Shown here: positions 18,174 through 27,343 of the stretch, piece by piece
Layout of the letters: every line of letters begins with the position of its first letter
How positions within the stretch are numbered: position 1 is the stretch's first letter
From: Marinomonas foliarum
Lineage (GTDB): Bacteria; Pseudomonadota; Gammaproteobacteria; Pseudomonadales; Marinomonadaceae
Reading direction: 5' to 3'
Length of the DNA stretch: 64,000 nt
Assembly: GCF_003337275.1 (NCBI RefSeq)
Contig: NZ_QPJQ01000014.1
Location: 1 to 64,000, forward strand
Program-made: the position numbers and the translations under genes
The notes under the pieces: generated by a model
Databases searched by the model: none
What the model was told of the DNA's origin: nothing
What the model saw: the letters and a program-made list of their open reading frames with translations, nothing else

Positions 18174-19093
18174 GCAATAAATTAGCTTTTGTTTTTCCTG
18201 GGCAGGGTTCTCAGCAGTTGGGGATGTTGGCAGATTTGGCGGAGAAACACGAAATAATAAAGCAAACTTTCGTTGAGGCATCTAATGTACTTGGTTACGA
18301 TTTATGGGACCTTGTACAAAATGATGCAGATAAACTAAGCCAAACAGACAAAACACAACCGGCTCTTTTAACTGCTAGTGTTGCTTTATGGCGTCTTTGG
18401 GGTCAGCAAGGTGGCGCTAAGCCTGCTTATGTTGCTGGACATAGCTTGGGTGAATATTCAGCGCTAGTGTGTTCTGGTGTTATTGCATTTGCTGATGCAG
18501 TTGAGCTTGTTAAGTTACGTGGTGAATACATGCAGCAAGCTGTACCAGCGGGTGAAGGTGCAATGGCTGCCATTATTGGTCTTGATGATGATAAAGTGGT
18601 TGCCGCTTGCGAAGCGGCGTCTGGTATCGTTAGTGCGGTGAATTTCAACTCTCCTGGACAAGTTGTTATAGCAGGTCATGTTGCAGCTGTTGAGTCGGCA
18701 ATGGTTAATGCAAAAGAAGCTGGTGCTAAGCGTGCATTACCTTTGCCTGTCAGCGTGCCTTCTCATTGTGAATTGATGATTCCTGCTGGCGAAAAGCTGG
18801 CTGGAAAACTAGAATCGATCGTATTCAATAAACCTGACTGTGTTTTAGTTCAAAATGTCAGTGCGCAGGCTGTTTCTGATCCTTCGGTCATTAAAGCGAA
18901 TTTGGTCTCACAGTTGAGCGAGCCTGTTTTGTGGACTCAATCTGTCATGCATCTTGCTGAATTAGGTGTCACAACTACGATTGAATGTGGGCCAGGCAAA
19001 GTGTTGAGCGGACTTAATAAGCGTATAGTAAAAGGTTTGGATGCGTCGTCTTTAGGTGATGCTGCTGGATTCGAAGCAGCGTTGTCTGCTTAA
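18170..19093 (+). CDS. fabD: Malonyl-CoA-ACP transacylase
   Basis: Transfers malonyl from CoA to ACP, supplying the extender unit for fatty-acid synthesis (307 aa; E. coli 309). The N-terminal FPGQGSQQLGML, nucleophile Ser92 in GHSLGEYSAL, catalytic His in VPSHCELM (about residue 200) and ECGPGKVLSGLNKR near the end are all conserved. It starts with an ATGA overlap on plsX. fabG follows after 45 nt. Confidence 0.97.
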   Translation: MSNKLAFVFPGQGSQQLGMLADLAEKHEIIKQTFVEASNVLGYDLWDLVQNDADKLSQTDKTQPALLTASVALWRLWGQQGGAKPAYVAGHSLGEYSALVCSGVIAFADAVELVKLRGEYMQQAVPAGEGAMAAIIGLDDDKVVAACEAASGIVSAVNFNSPGQVVIAGHVAAVESAMVNAKEAGAKRALPLPVSVPSHCELMIPAGEKLAGKLESIVFNKPDCVLVQNVSAQAVSDPSVIKANLVSQLSEPVLWTQSVMHLAELGVTTTIECGPGKVLSGLNKRIVKGLDASSLGDAAGFEAALSA

Positions 19094-19138
19094 TTATCGC
19101 TTTATATTTATTTGTATATTAAAAAGTTGGAGACAAGC

Positions 19139-19873
19139 ATGAGTCTTGAAGGAAAAATCGCTCTAGTCACAGGAGCTACTCGTGGTATTGGTAAGGCGAT
19201 AGCCACCGCACTGGTCGAGCAGGGTGCTACTGTAATCGGCACGGCAACCAGTGAATCTGGCGCTCAAAGCATTAGCGACTATTTAGGAGCTAATGGTAAA
19301 GGCTGGGTGTTGGATGTATCCTCAAGCGACTCCGTAGACGCTGTGATTAAAGAAATCACTGCAGAATATGGCGCGCCGACAGTATTGGTTAATAATGCAG
19401 GCATTACTCGTGACAACCTAATGATGCGCATGAAAGAAGATGAATGGGATCAAGTGATCAACACCAACTTAACTTCCGTTTTTCGCGTAACAAAAGCTTG
19501 TCTACGTGGCATGACTAAAGCAAAATTTGGTCGTGTTATTAGTATTAGCTCTGTTGTTGGCTCTATGGGTAATGGTGGCCAAACAAATTATTCAGCAGCT
19601 AAAGCTGGCTTAGAAGGCTTTAGCCGCTCTTTGGCTGCTGAGATAGCTTCTCGTGGCATCACAGTAAACTGTGTCGCTCCAGGCTTCATTGAAACAGATA
19701 TGACTAAGGTGTTACCGGAAGAGCACAAGGCTAAATTGGTCGAAAAAGTGCCTTCTTCGCGTCTTGGTCAACCAGAAGAAATTGCAGCAGCTGTTGCATT
19801 TTTGGCGTCAAATGGCGCTGCTTACATCACCGGTGAAACATTACATGTCAATGGCGGTATGTATATGTCGTAA
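19139..19873 (+). CDS. fabG: 3-oxoacyl-ACP reductase
   Basis: NADPH-dependent beta-ketoacyl-ACP reductase of the SDR family (244 aa; E. coli 244). The cofactor motif TGATRGIGKAIA (about 12-23), NNAGIT, catalytic Ser in SSVVGSMGNGG and YSAAKAG (Tyr-x3-Lys) are intact. ATG 19139 has TTGGAGAC upstream; an in-frame ATG at 19112 would add nine non-family residues and is rejected. It is embedded in the fab cluster between fabD and acpP. Confidence 0.97.
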   Translation: MSLEGKIALVTGATRGIGKAIATALVEQGATVIGTATSESGAQSISDYLGANGKGWVLDVSSSDSVDAVIKEITAEYGAPTVLVNNAGITRDNLMMRMKEDEWDQVINTNLTSVFRVTKACLRGMTKAKFGRVISISSVVGSMGNGGQTNYSAAKAGLEGFSRSLAAEIASRGITVNCVAPGFIETDMTKVLPEEHKAKLVEKVPSSRLGQPEEIAAAVAFLASNGAAYITGETLHVNGGMYMS

Positions 19874-19959
19874 TTTGAGTTGAATTTTATGTTTAATTCA
19901 ACGAAAATACGTCTCCGGTTCATGTCGAGAATCATACCTTTTTTAGGTGATCGAATTTT

Positions 19960-19965
19960 TATAAT
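19960..19965 (+). promoter_or_regulatory. Possible -10 element for acpP
   Basis: Perfect TATAAT in an AT-rich run, 42 nt before the acpP start. The corresponding -35 region is poor (CCTTTT at 17-nt spacing), so this is only a candidate. A separate acpP promoter would fit the very high ACP demand. Confidence 0.4.
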
Positions 19966-20007
19966 ATGCTCACACTGAGCTGTTAATGAGTAGAGTAGGA
20001 ACTTCTA

Positions 20008-20241
20008 ATGAGTAGCATTGAAGAACGCGTTAAGAAAATCGTTTGTGAACAACTAGGCGTTAAAGAAGAAGATGTTGTTGCTTCAGCATCTTTTGTTGAT
20101 GACCTAGGTGCAGATTCCCTAGATACAGTTGAGCTAGTAATGGCTCTTGAAGAGGAATTTGATACTGAAATTCCTGATGAAGAAGCTGAAAAAATCACTA
20201 CCGTACAAGCAGCGAACGACTACATCAACGCTAACTTGTAA
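20008..20241 (+). CDS. acpP: Acyl carrier protein
   Basis: ACP (77 aa), the acidic carrier of growing acyl chains in fatty-acid, lipid A and phospholipid synthesis. The 4'-phosphopantetheine site is Ser37 in the universal [13 protein letters not shown] block. It starts [12 protein letters not shown], typical of gammaproteobacterial AcpP. GTAGGAA lies upstream. It is followed by a hairpin that may partially terminate transcription before fabF, allowing more acpP than fabF message. Confidence 0.98.
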   Translation: MSSIEERVKKIVCEQLGVKEEDVVASASFVDDLGADSLDTVELVMALEEEFDTEIPDEEAEKITTVQAANDYINANL

Positions 20242-20264
20242 GATATTGGTGAACTGAGTTTTCC

Positions 20265-20300
20265 GAAAAGCCGCTTGTATTCATTACAGCGGCTTTTCTT
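20265..20300 (+). terminator. Terminator or attenuator between acpP and fabF
   Basis: An 11-bp perfect stem (GAAAAGCCGCT at 20265-20275, AGCGGCTTTTC at 20288-20298) followed by TT. fabF starts 46 nt later on the same strand, so partial termination is plausible. Confidence 0.7.
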
Positions 20301-20345
20301 ATTAATAGCTCTTAACGAATAAGAGCGATTTGCTGGAGAAACCTT

Positions 20346-21587
20346 ATGTCTCGTCGTCGGGTAGTAGTCACAGGAATGGGAATGGTGACACCCCTTGGCA
20401 ATAATGTGAAAGATACGTGGGATAATATCTTGGAAGGCAAGAGTGGTGTGTCAGAAATCACCTCTTTTGATGCTAGCCAGTTTTCCACTCGTTTTGCGGC
20501 TCAAGTAAATAATTTTGATGCGACTCAGTATATGAGCGTGAAAGAAGCTCGCAAGATGGACCTTTTCATTCAATATGGCATTGCAGCTGCAGTACAAGCG
20601 TTGGACGATGCCAACCTTAATGCTGATACAGCGGATTTAAGCCGCGTAGGGTGTGCTATAGGTTCAGGCATCGGTGGATTACCGATGATTGAAAAAAATC
20701 TAGAGCTATTGAATGAATCTGGTCCGAAACGTATTTCTCCTTTTTTTGTGCCAGGCGCGATTATCAATATGATTTCTGGTCATGTGGCGATTCGTTTTGG
20801 TTTTAAAGGACCAAATATATCCATCGTTACAGCATGTACGACTGGTACTCATAATATTGGTATGGCAGGTCGGATGATCGCATATGGCGATGCCGATGTA
20901 ATGATTGCTGGCGGTGCTGAAATGGCGATTACACCTTTAGGCATCGGTGGTTTTGGTGCCGCAAGAGCGCTATCAACACGTAATGATGACCATAAAACAG
21001 CAAGTCGTCCGTGGGACAAAAACCGAGATGGTTTTGTTATGGGTGACGGTGCTGGTATTCTGATACTAGAGGAGTATGAGCACGCGGTTGCTCGTGGCGC
21101 CACTATTTATGCAGAACTTGCAGGTTTTGGCATGAGCGATGATGCATATCATATGACAGCACCTCCAGAAAATGGTGAAGGTGCAGTTTTAGCTATGAAT
21201 GCAGCCCTAAAAGATGCACATCTAACCGCTCTTGATGTAGATTACATTAATGCTCACGGCACCTCTACACCCGCAGGTGATTTGGCAGAAACGCAAGCTG
21301 TGAAAACTCTAATGGGTGATGATGCTTCTGATGTGGCTATTAGCTCAACGAAATCGATGATAGGCCATCTATTGGGCGCTTCTGGCGCAGTAGAGTCAAT
21401 ATTTTCAATCTTAGCTATCCGTGATCAGGTTGCACCGCCTACGATTAACCTTGAAGAGCCTAGCGAAGGCTGTGATCTGAATTATGTTTCAGGAACACCG
21501 CAAAAACGCAAAATAGACGTTGTTCTTAACAATTCGTTTGGCTTTGGTGGCACTAATGGAACACTAGTCTTTAAGAAAGTTTCTTAA
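20346..21587 (+). CDS. fabF: 3-oxoacyl-ACP synthase II
   Basis: Condensing enzyme KAS II (413 aa; E. coli 413) elongating acyl-ACP with malonyl-ACP and needed for long unsaturated chains. The Cys-His-His triad is visible: Cys in [12 protein letters not shown] (about 164), His in [11 protein letters not shown] (about 304) and His in [10 protein letters not shown] (about 341). GFGGTNG near the end is conserved. GGAGAAACC precedes the ATG. The usual downstream pabC/mltG genes are absent; an unrelated gene faces it instead. A long palindrome spans its 3' end. Confidence 0.97.
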   Translation: MSRRRVVVTGMGMVTPLGNNVKDTWDNILEGKSGVSEITSFDASQFSTRFAAQVNNFDATQYMSVKEARKMDLFIQYGIAAAVQALDDANLNADTADLSRVGCAIGSGIGGLPMIEKNLELLNESGPKRISPFFVPGAIINMISGHVAIRFGFKGPNISIVTACTTGTHNIGMAGRMIAYGDADVMIAGGAEMAITPLGIGGFGAARALSTRNDDHKTASRPWDKNRDGFVMGDGAGILILEEYEHAVARGATIYAELAGFGMSDDAYHMTAPPENGEGAVLAMNAALKDAHLTALDVDYINAHGTSTPAGDLAETQAVKTLMGDDASDVAISSTKSMIGHLLGASGAVESIFSILAIRDQVAPPTINLEEPSEGCDLNYVSGTPQKRKIDVVLNNSFGFGGTNGTLVFKKVS

Positions 21588-21604
21588 AGACTAGTTAGGT
21601 TTTT
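21563..21604 (+). terminator. Palindromic terminator overlapping the fabF 3' end
   Basis: Perfect 16-nt arms (ACTAGTCTTTAAGAAA at 21563-21578, its reverse complement at 21580-21595) around a single G, followed by GGTTTTT. The fabF stop codon (21585-21587) is inside the downstream arm, so the coding sequence itself forms half of the hairpin. Confidence 0.7.
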
Positions 21605-21619
21605 AGCCCAGCATCACTA

Positions 21620-22027
21620 CTAATGAATCTGGTTAGGTAGACCACGTAAAGTGTTGATCTCTTTTGAAATGTCGTATTGTTTGTTTTGACTGTCGAGCTC
21701 GTATAGGTGGTCTTCTAATTGTTGATATAATGCTATCTCCTCGTCACCAAGAAAGTGCAAGCATTCTCCACCTACAAACCACAGTAGCTCGCGTTTTATT
21801 AAAGGGACGAGGTTTGCGTAGCAACGAATGAAACGCGATAATATCTCTTGAGCATCAAACGTATAATCATGAGTGTTTTCCTGAATTTTTTTTGTCAGGT
21901 CATCCCACTTACCTAAGAAGTCTAATTCTTCTTCTGCCAATTCTGGCTGATTAAAGGGATCATGTTCTGCGATTCTTTGGCGTAAATCTGCAAAGGCGTC
22001 AAGTATGTATTGTGTGCGTGATTCCAC
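21620..22027 (-). CDS. PA2817-like conserved hypothetical protein
   Basis: A 135-aa soluble, acidic, all-helical-looking protein (MESRTQYILDAFADLRQRI start). It resembles the PA2817 family of Pseudomonas; I give this on overall pattern and not on a search. There is a GGECLHFLGDEE block near residue 86, and no signal peptide or catalytic motif. It is convergent with fabF and divergent from the ABC exporter genes, so probably has its own promoter. Function unknown. Confidence 0.65.
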   Translation of the reverse strand: MESRTQYILDAFADLRQRIAEHDPFNQPELAEEELDFLGKWDDLTKKIQENTHDYTFDAQEILSRFIRCYANLVPLIKRELLWFVGGECLHFLGDEEIALYQQLEDHLYELDSQNKQYDISKEINTLRGLPNQIH

Positions 22028-22088
22028 GTAAAACCCTATTCAAGTAAGTAACTATATTAGTCGGCAATGCCGTATGAGAATTTCAATT

Positions 22089-23003
22089 ATGACATATGCA
22101 ATCGAAATTAGTGACCTTAAAAAACGTTATGAAGGTGGATTCGAAGCCTTAAAAGGTATTGATTTAAAAGTTGAAAAGGGAGATTTCTTTGCGTTACTAG
22201 GTCCTAATGGTGCAGGAAAATCTACCACTATCGGCGTTTTATGCTCCTTGGTTAATAAAACATCTGGCAGTGTGTCCATTTTTGGCAACGATATTGATAA
22301 GGATTTTGCAAAAGCTAAGAAGTTTCTTGGAGTCGTACCGCAAGAATTTAATTTTAATGTCTTTGAAACAGTGTTTAATGTCGTTGTAACACAAGCAGGC
22401 TTTTACGGCATTACTAGAGCGGTTGCTGAAGAACGTGCCGAAAAATATCTTAAGCAGTTAGATTTGTGGGATAAGAAGGATGCGCAATCTCGCATGCTTT
22501 CTGGCGGCATGAAACGCCGCTTGATGATAGCAAGGGCGCTGATACACGAGCCAGAAGTGCTTATTTTAGATGAGCCAACTGCCGGCGTTGATATCGAATT
22601 ACGCCGCTCTATGTGGGAATTTATTAAAAAACTGAATGAGCAAGGTACGACAATAATCTTAACAACACATTATTTAGAGGAAGCTGAGCAGTTATGTCGA
22701 AATATTGCCATCATCAGTGCCGGTGAAATAGTTGAAAACACGAGTGTTAAAGCATTATTGAAAACTCTAAATCAAGAAACCTTTATTTTGGATCTTGATA
22801 CTAGCTTACCAGCAAATTGGTCTTTGCCTGGCTTTAACGTTGTGGTGAGTAAAGATGCAACGACGCTGGAAGTAGAAGTGGTCAAAGGGCAATCGATTAA
22901 TGTGATATTTAAAGCACTAGATGACATCTCTATTAATGTCGTTAGTATGCGCAATAAGTCAAACCGACTCGAAGAGCTCTTCGTGAAACTAATTAAAGGC
23001 TAA
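22089..23003 (+). CDS. ABC-2 transporter ATP-binding protein (YadG-like)
   Basis: ATPase of an ABC-2 exporter (304 aa). Walker A GPNGAGKST (about 38-46), signature LSGGMKRR (about 137-144), Walker B LILDEPTAGVD and switch His in TTHYLEEAEQ are intact. The C-terminal tail (about 225-304) is the extension common to YadG/CcmA-type ATPases. ATG 22089 (MTYAIEI) matches family starts; ATG 22074 in frame cannot be excluded. It is followed after 4 nt by the permease, so the two form an exporter of unknown substrate. Confidence 0.9.
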   Translation: MTYAIEISDLKKRYEGGFEALKGIDLKVEKGDFFALLGPNGAGKSTTIGVLCSLVNKTSGSVSIFGNDIDKDFAKAKKFLGVVPQEFNFNVFETVFNVVVTQAGFYGITRAVAEERAEKYLKQLDLWDKKDAQSRMLSGGMKRRLMIARALIHEPEVLILDEPTAGVDIELRRSMWEFIKKLNEQGTTIILTTHYLEEAEQLCRNIAIISAGEIVENTSVKALLKTLNQETFILDLDTSLPANWSLPGFNVVVSKDATTLEVEVVKGQSINVIFKALDDISINVVSMRNKSNRLEELFVKLIKG

Positions 23004-23007
23004 CAAG

Positions 23008-23781
23008 ATGAAAAACTCAGAAATTTGGGTCGCATTTTATACCATCATTGTAAGAGAAATACGCCGCTTTACTCGTATATGGCCGCAAACATTACTGCCT
23101 CCAGCCATCACTATGTCATTGTATTTTGCTATTTTTGGCAATTTAATAGGTGATCGGATTGGTGAAATGGGTGGATTTAGCTACATGCAATACATTGTTC
23201 CAGGTCTAATCATGATGTCCGTGATCACTAACTCCTATTCGAACGTTTCATCATCGTTCTTTTCTGCAAAGTTTCAGCACAGCGTGCAAGAGTTGTTGGT
23301 GTCACCGACGCCAAATTGGGTGATTTTATTGGGTTATACCTTGGGTGGTGTTGCGCGTGGCTTATTCGTCGGCCTAATTGTTACCATACTGTCTCTGTTC
23401 TTTACGCATTTAGCCTTAGAAAATTTATTTTTAACCATTCTAGTTGTGAGTTTAACCGCTGTAATGTTTTCTCTTGGCGGCTTTGTAAATGCAATATACG
23501 CAAGAAGCTTCGATGATGTTTCGATTGTCCCTACTTTCATACTCACGCCATTAACTTATTTGGGCGGCGTGTTTTATTCTATCGATTTATTGCCTGACTT
23601 TTGGCAATCTGTTTCGATGTTGAATCCTGTACTGTATATGGTTAATGCATTTCGATATGGCATCCTTGGCGTTTCTGATATTAACGTGTATTGGGCTTTA
23701 GTGATTGTGAGTGTGTTTATTGTTGTGTTGTTTGGATTCGGTCTACGTTTGCTCAATCAGGGCAAAGGTATTAGAAGTTGA
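23008..23781 (+). CDS. ABC-2 transporter permease (YadH-like)
   Basis: Inner-membrane permease (257 aa; E. coli YadH 256) with six predicted membrane helices, the ABC-2 signature region LTPLTYLGGVFYSIDLLP (about 179-196), and the amphipathic N-terminal FYTIIVREIRRFTRIWPQT. It pairs with the preceding ATPase. The substrate is unknown; YadGH-type systems are widespread and poorly characterised. queF follows after 11 nt and could be cotranscribed. Confidence 0.9.
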   Translation: MKNSEIWVAFYTIIVREIRRFTRIWPQTLLPPAITMSLYFAIFGNLIGDRIGEMGGFSYMQYIVPGLIMMSVITNSYSNVSSSFFSAKFQHSVQELLVSPTPNWVILLGYTLGGVARGLFVGLIVTILSLFFTHLALENLFLTILVVSLTAVMFSLGGFVNAIYARSFDDVSIVPTFILTPLTYLGGVFYSIDLLPDFWQSVSMLNPVLYMVNAFRYGILGVSDINVYWALVIVSVFIVVLFGFGLRLLNQGKGIRS

Positions 23782-23792
23782 GGTAGTGTTAT

Positions 23793-24608
23793 ATGGGCTT
23801 TTTACCCTTAGGTCAGCAAACAGAATATGTTTCTGAGTACGATGCAGGGTTGCTTTATCCCATTGCAAGAGTGGATAAATGGACTGAAATGGGCATTGAG
23901 TCCGAACGCCTTCCATTCTATGGGGAAGATGTTTGGAATGCATATGAGCTTTCATGGTTAAACTTGAAAGGCAAGCCTATTGTTGCCTTGGCTGAGTTTC
24001 GCTTGCCGTGTGATTCACCCAATATTATCGAGTCTAAATCATTCAAGTTGTATTTAAACTCGTTAAATCAAATGCGTTACGAATCACCAGAAGAAGTTCA
24101 GGCCATTCTAGAACGTGATCTTTCTCATGCTGCTGAAGCTGAAGTAACCGTCATTATTCGTGATGTTGATTCTATGTCATCCTTAGTTGTATTAACGCCT
24201 GACTACTGTATAGATGATTTAGATGTTGATGTGACGGAGTATCATCCTAATGCTGGACTTTTAGCAATCGATGATTCTATGGGCATTGTTGAAGAGCGAT
24301 TGGTGAGCCATCTTTTGAAATCAAACTGTCCTGTTACCAATCAACCGGATTGGGGTTCAGTATTTATTGATTACAAAGGGGACAAAATTGACCATGAAAG
24401 CTTACTTAGATATGTAATTTCATTTCGTGAGCATACGGATTTTCATGAGCAATGTGTAGAGCGTATTTTTATTGATATCATGCGCCACTGCCGTCCTGAA
24501 AGTTTGACGGTATACGCACGTTACGTGAGACGAGGTGGCTTAGATATTAATCCCTATCGTTCATCAGCCCCAGTTGTCCTGGGAAATGATCGTTTAACTC
24601 GCCAATAA
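23793..24608 (+). CDS. queF: NADPH-dependent 7-cyano-7-deazaguanine reductase
   Basis: Reduces preQ0 to preQ1 in queuosine biosynthesis (271 aa; E. coli 282, bimodular YqcD-type). The QueF motif ESKSFKLYLNS (80-90) sits in the N-terminal half. The catalytic Cys179 and Asp186 are in the SNCPVTNQPDWGS block. The C-terminal half holds the HEQCVERI block (about 219-226). It starts 11 nt after the ABC permease. A strong hairpin ends the unit. Confidence 0.95.
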   Translation: MGFLPLGQQTEYVSEYDAGLLYPIARVDKWTEMGIESERLPFYGEDVWNAYELSWLNLKGKPIVALAEFRLPCDSPNIIESKSFKLYLNSLNQMRYESPEEVQAILERDLSHAAEAEVTVIIRDVDSMSSLVVLTPDYCIDDLDVDVTEYHPNAGLLAIDDSMGIVEERLVSHLLKSNCPVTNQPDWGSVFIDYKGDKIDHESLLRYVISFREHTDFHEQCVERIFIDIMRHCRPESLTVYARYVRRGGLDINPYRSSAPVVLGNDRLTRQ

Positions 24609-24626
24609 GCCCTTTACTACGAGAAG

Positions 24627-24664
24627 AAAAAAGCCACATGACTATTGAGTCATGTGGCTTTTTT
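24627..24664. terminator. Bidirectional Rho-independent terminator
   Basis: A 17-bp perfect stem (24627-24643 with 24648-24664, core GCCACATGACT) with a 4-nt loop is flanked by A and T runs. It separates queF from the convergent choX. Confidence 0.93.
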
Positions 24665-24709
24665 GTAACTAATCTTACATCTTTAAAAAAAGCAATTTGT
24701 GAGACTAAA

Positions 24710-25654
24710 TTACATGGAGCTTAGCTGTTTTTTAACTGTATCTAAAGCTGGTTGACCTGTGAAAGTCGTAACACCTTCTAGCCACTTGTCCAGCACTTCA
24801 GGATGTGCCTTTATCCAATCGGCTGCTGCTTTTTCTGGCTTTTCTTCAGAGGCGATTATTTCGTTCTCCATAGTTAAGCCAAATTCGAGGTTGCTAAGCA
24901 ACTTACCAACGTTCGGGCATTCATCACTATACCCCTTGCGTGTTAATGTTCTAATTGTTGCACCACCATAATTCGGACCAAAATATTTGTCACCGCCACT
25001 TAAATATTTCAGATCATAATTCACATTCATTGGGTGTGGTTCCCAAGCAAGAAAAACGATAAAGTTATCGCGCTTTATAGTTCTAGAAACTTGAGAAAGC
25101 ATGGCTTGTTCACCAGATTCTACAACCTTCCAATCACCAAGGCCGAAGTCATTAGTATCAATCATGTTTTGGAGCTTTTGATTAGCCGGTGCGCCTGCGT
25201 CAATGCCATATACACGTTGACGAAACTCTTTTCCAAATTTTGATAAGTCAGCAAAATCTTTTACGCCTGCTTCATAAACGTACTCAGGTACTGCTAGGGT
25301 AAATTTTACGCCTTCCAAGTTCGTTCGCACTACATCTAAATCGTTCTTGTATTTATCGATAAATGCAGATTGAGCTGGCATCCAATTTCCCATGAATGCA
25401 TCAATTTCACCATTCTTAATGCTTTCAAAGCCAACTGGAACACTTAGTAAATACACCTGTGTTTCATATCCCATTGCTTTAAGTAGGGTGGTTGCTACGC
25501 CATTAGTTGCACCGATGTCAGTCCAACCTGGATCGCTAAGAGTCACTTTTTGGCATTGCTCTGGCTCTGCAGATAAGGCGAAGCCACTACCAATAAGTAG
25601 ACTTGCCATGGTGATGGTTTTTAGACCTGTGCTACCGAAAGAAAGTGCTTTCAT
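24710..25654 (-). CDS. choX: Choline ABC transporter substrate-binding protein
   Basis: Periplasmic binding protein (314 aa) of the OpuAC/ChoX family that captures choline for an ABC importer. It has a Sec signal peptide (about 1-28, TITMASLLIGSGFALSAE). The mature N-terminus has CQKVTLSDPGWTDIGATN, typical of ChoX. Aromatic residues such as Trp66 (GNWMPAQ) and Trp205 (LAWEPHPMN) likely form the quaternary-ammonium cage. AGGAG precedes the ATG. It lies 36 nt downstream of betC, so the two form an operon. No permease or ATPase gene is adjacent. Confidence 0.9.
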   Translation of the reverse strand: MKALSFGSTGLKTITMASLLIGSGFALSAEPEQCQKVTLSDPGWTDIGATNGVATTLLKAMGYETQVYLLSVPVGFESIKNGEIDAFMGNWMPAQSAFIDKYKNDLDVVRTNLEGVKFTLAVPEYVYEAGVKDFADLSKFGKEFRQRVYGIDAGAPANQKLQNMIDTNDFGLGDWKVVESGEQAMLSQVSRTIKRDNFIVFLAWEPHPMNVNYDLKYLSGGDKYFGPNYGGATIRTLTRKGYSDECPNVGKLLSNLEFGLTMENEIIASEEKPEKAAADWIKAHPEVLDKWLEGVTTFTGQPALDTVKKQLSSM

Positions 25655-25690
25655 TTTTTGCTCCTGTTGTGATGATCATTATTAGTATGT

Positions 25691-27214
25691 TTACTCTGCT
25701 TTAGGGAAGCGTGATCGACTCTCCAAATCGTCTAAATCAATATGATTTCTCATGTACATTTCGCTGCTATCAAATATAGGTTGATGATCCCACGGTAGTT
25801 TTTTGCCTACATTCATTGCTTTTACTACCAAACGACGGCGACGCTGACTGGTCAAAACATCTTGTGTTAATGCATCTGAGTCCCATCGCTCAAGAGCTTC
25901 TTGTCTGAAACTGTGAAGGATTTCTTGGTATTCTGGATTGGTAGCTAGATTGGTAAGTTCATCAGGATCTTTGTCTAGATCAAACAATTGGTCAGGGTCT
26001 ATGTGGCAATGAACATATTTGTATTGGGCGCGACGTATCATGAATAAAGGCGCTATGGCACCTTCACCAAAATATTCACCAATGACCTCGTTATGGCCAC
26101 TAGCTTGTCCTTGTATATGAGGCATTAAGCTTCTACCTTGAATGGGCATGGCGTATTTATGATCTGATAAGTTTGTTGCCATTTCAAGAAAGGTTGGCAA
26201 TAAATCCATAGTAGACACCGATTCTTTAACTCGTTTTGGTGTGAATCGTTTAGGGGCGTGTACTATCATTGGAACACGCGCAGAGCCTTCAAAGAAAGAC
26301 ATCTTGTACCAGAGGTTTCGCTCACCAAGCATGTCACCATGGTCTCCAGAGAAAATAATAATCGTATTTTCGTCTAAGCCGGTTTCTTTCAGCGCTTTTA
26401 AAAGCATACCAACTTTATCGTCTACATAGCTTATAGCGCCATAATAAGCACGACGTGCATTACGTACTTGCTGCTCAGTAAGTTCCTGGTCATGATAAGC
26501 ATACACTTCTTGTAAGCGTGCAGAATGAGGGTCTTGTTGACCTTTAGGGATGTTGATTCTGGGCAGATCTATTTCATCATCACTGTATCTATCCCAATAT
26601 TCTTGTGGAATCGCATAGGGGTCGTGAGGGTGGGTCATAGAAACGGTTAAGCAGAATGGTCTGTCTTGCTCTCTTCTTACGTAATCGTACAAATAGCGTT
26701 GAGCATGGAAAACCACTTCATCATCAAAATCCAATTGATTGCTTCGTACACAGGGTCCGGCCTGGGTAACAGAAGACATATTGTGATACCAGGTGGGGCG
26801 TGTAGTTAAATCATCCCAATTTGGGAACCAGCCGTAATCTGCTGGATAAATATCCGTTGTGAGCCTTTCCTCAAAGCCATGAAGTTGATCTGGGCCGCAG
26901 AAGTGCATTTTTCCAGAAAGTGCTGTTTTGTAATTTTGAGCACGTAGATAGTGAGCAAATGTTGGGATGTCAGCTGGAAAATCTGCTGCATTATCATAAG
27001 CGCCTATTTTACTAGGTAGTTGTCCTGTCATTAATACATATCGTGATGGAGCACAAAGTGGGCTGTTGCAATAAGCAGAGTCAAATACAACACCTTGCTC
27101 AGCAAGCGTGTTCAGGTTTGGTGTTTTCACTATGGTGTTGCCATAAATGGGAAGAGCAGAGGTTGTAAGTTGATCTGCCATAATAAATAGGATATTTGGT
27201 TGTTTTTCTGACAT
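25691..27214 (-). CDS. betC: Choline-sulfatase
   Basis: Sulfatase (507 aa; Sinorhizobium BetC is of similar length) hydrolysing choline-O-sulfate to choline and sulfate, making a precursor of glycine betaine and a sulfur source. Metal ligands are in the FIMADQ start region. The formylglycine Cys54 is in CAPSR (54-58), so a maturase is needed. FSGDHGDMLGE (about 293-303) supplies further metal ligands. The C-terminal choline-sulfatase extension (about 450-507) is present. It is divergent from the LysR gene at 27344 and upstream of choX. Confidence 0.95.
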   Translation of the reverse strand: MSEKQPNILFIMADQLTTSALPIYGNTIVKTPNLNTLAEQGVVFDSAYCNSPLCAPSRYVLMTGQLPSKIGAYDNAADFPADIPTFAHYLRAQNYKTALSGKMHFCGPDQLHGFEERLTTDIYPADYGWFPNWDDLTTRPTWYHNMSSVTQAGPCVRSNQLDFDDEVVFHAQRYLYDYVRREQDRPFCLTVSMTHPHDPYAIPQEYWDRYSDDEIDLPRINIPKGQQDPHSARLQEVYAYHDQELTEQQVRNARRAYYGAISYVDDKVGMLLKALKETGLDENTIIIFSGDHGDMLGERNLWYKMSFFEGSARVPMIVHAPKRFTPKRVKESVSTMDLLPTFLEMATNLSDHKYAMPIQGRSLMPHIQGQASGHNEVIGEYFGEGAIAPLFMIRRAQYKYVHCHIDPDQLFDLDKDPDELTNLATNPEYQEILHSFRQEALERWDSDALTQDVLTSQRRRRLVVKAMNVGKKLPWDHQPIFDSSEMYMRNHIDLDDLESRSRFPKAE

Positions 27215-27343
27215 GATTATCTCTAATGCATAAAAAGTGAATGAGAGGCAAATACAGATAAATTGCCTTGTTTTATAAAGATTGCGCTATCGAAAACTTG
27301 TTGTAAACTGACTGAAATTTTATACATGGGATAAGTTAAGATT

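Noticed and set aside
23782-23792. preQ1 riboswitch ahead of queF
   Set aside because: Only 11 nt separate queF from the upstream permease, leaving no space for an aptamer.
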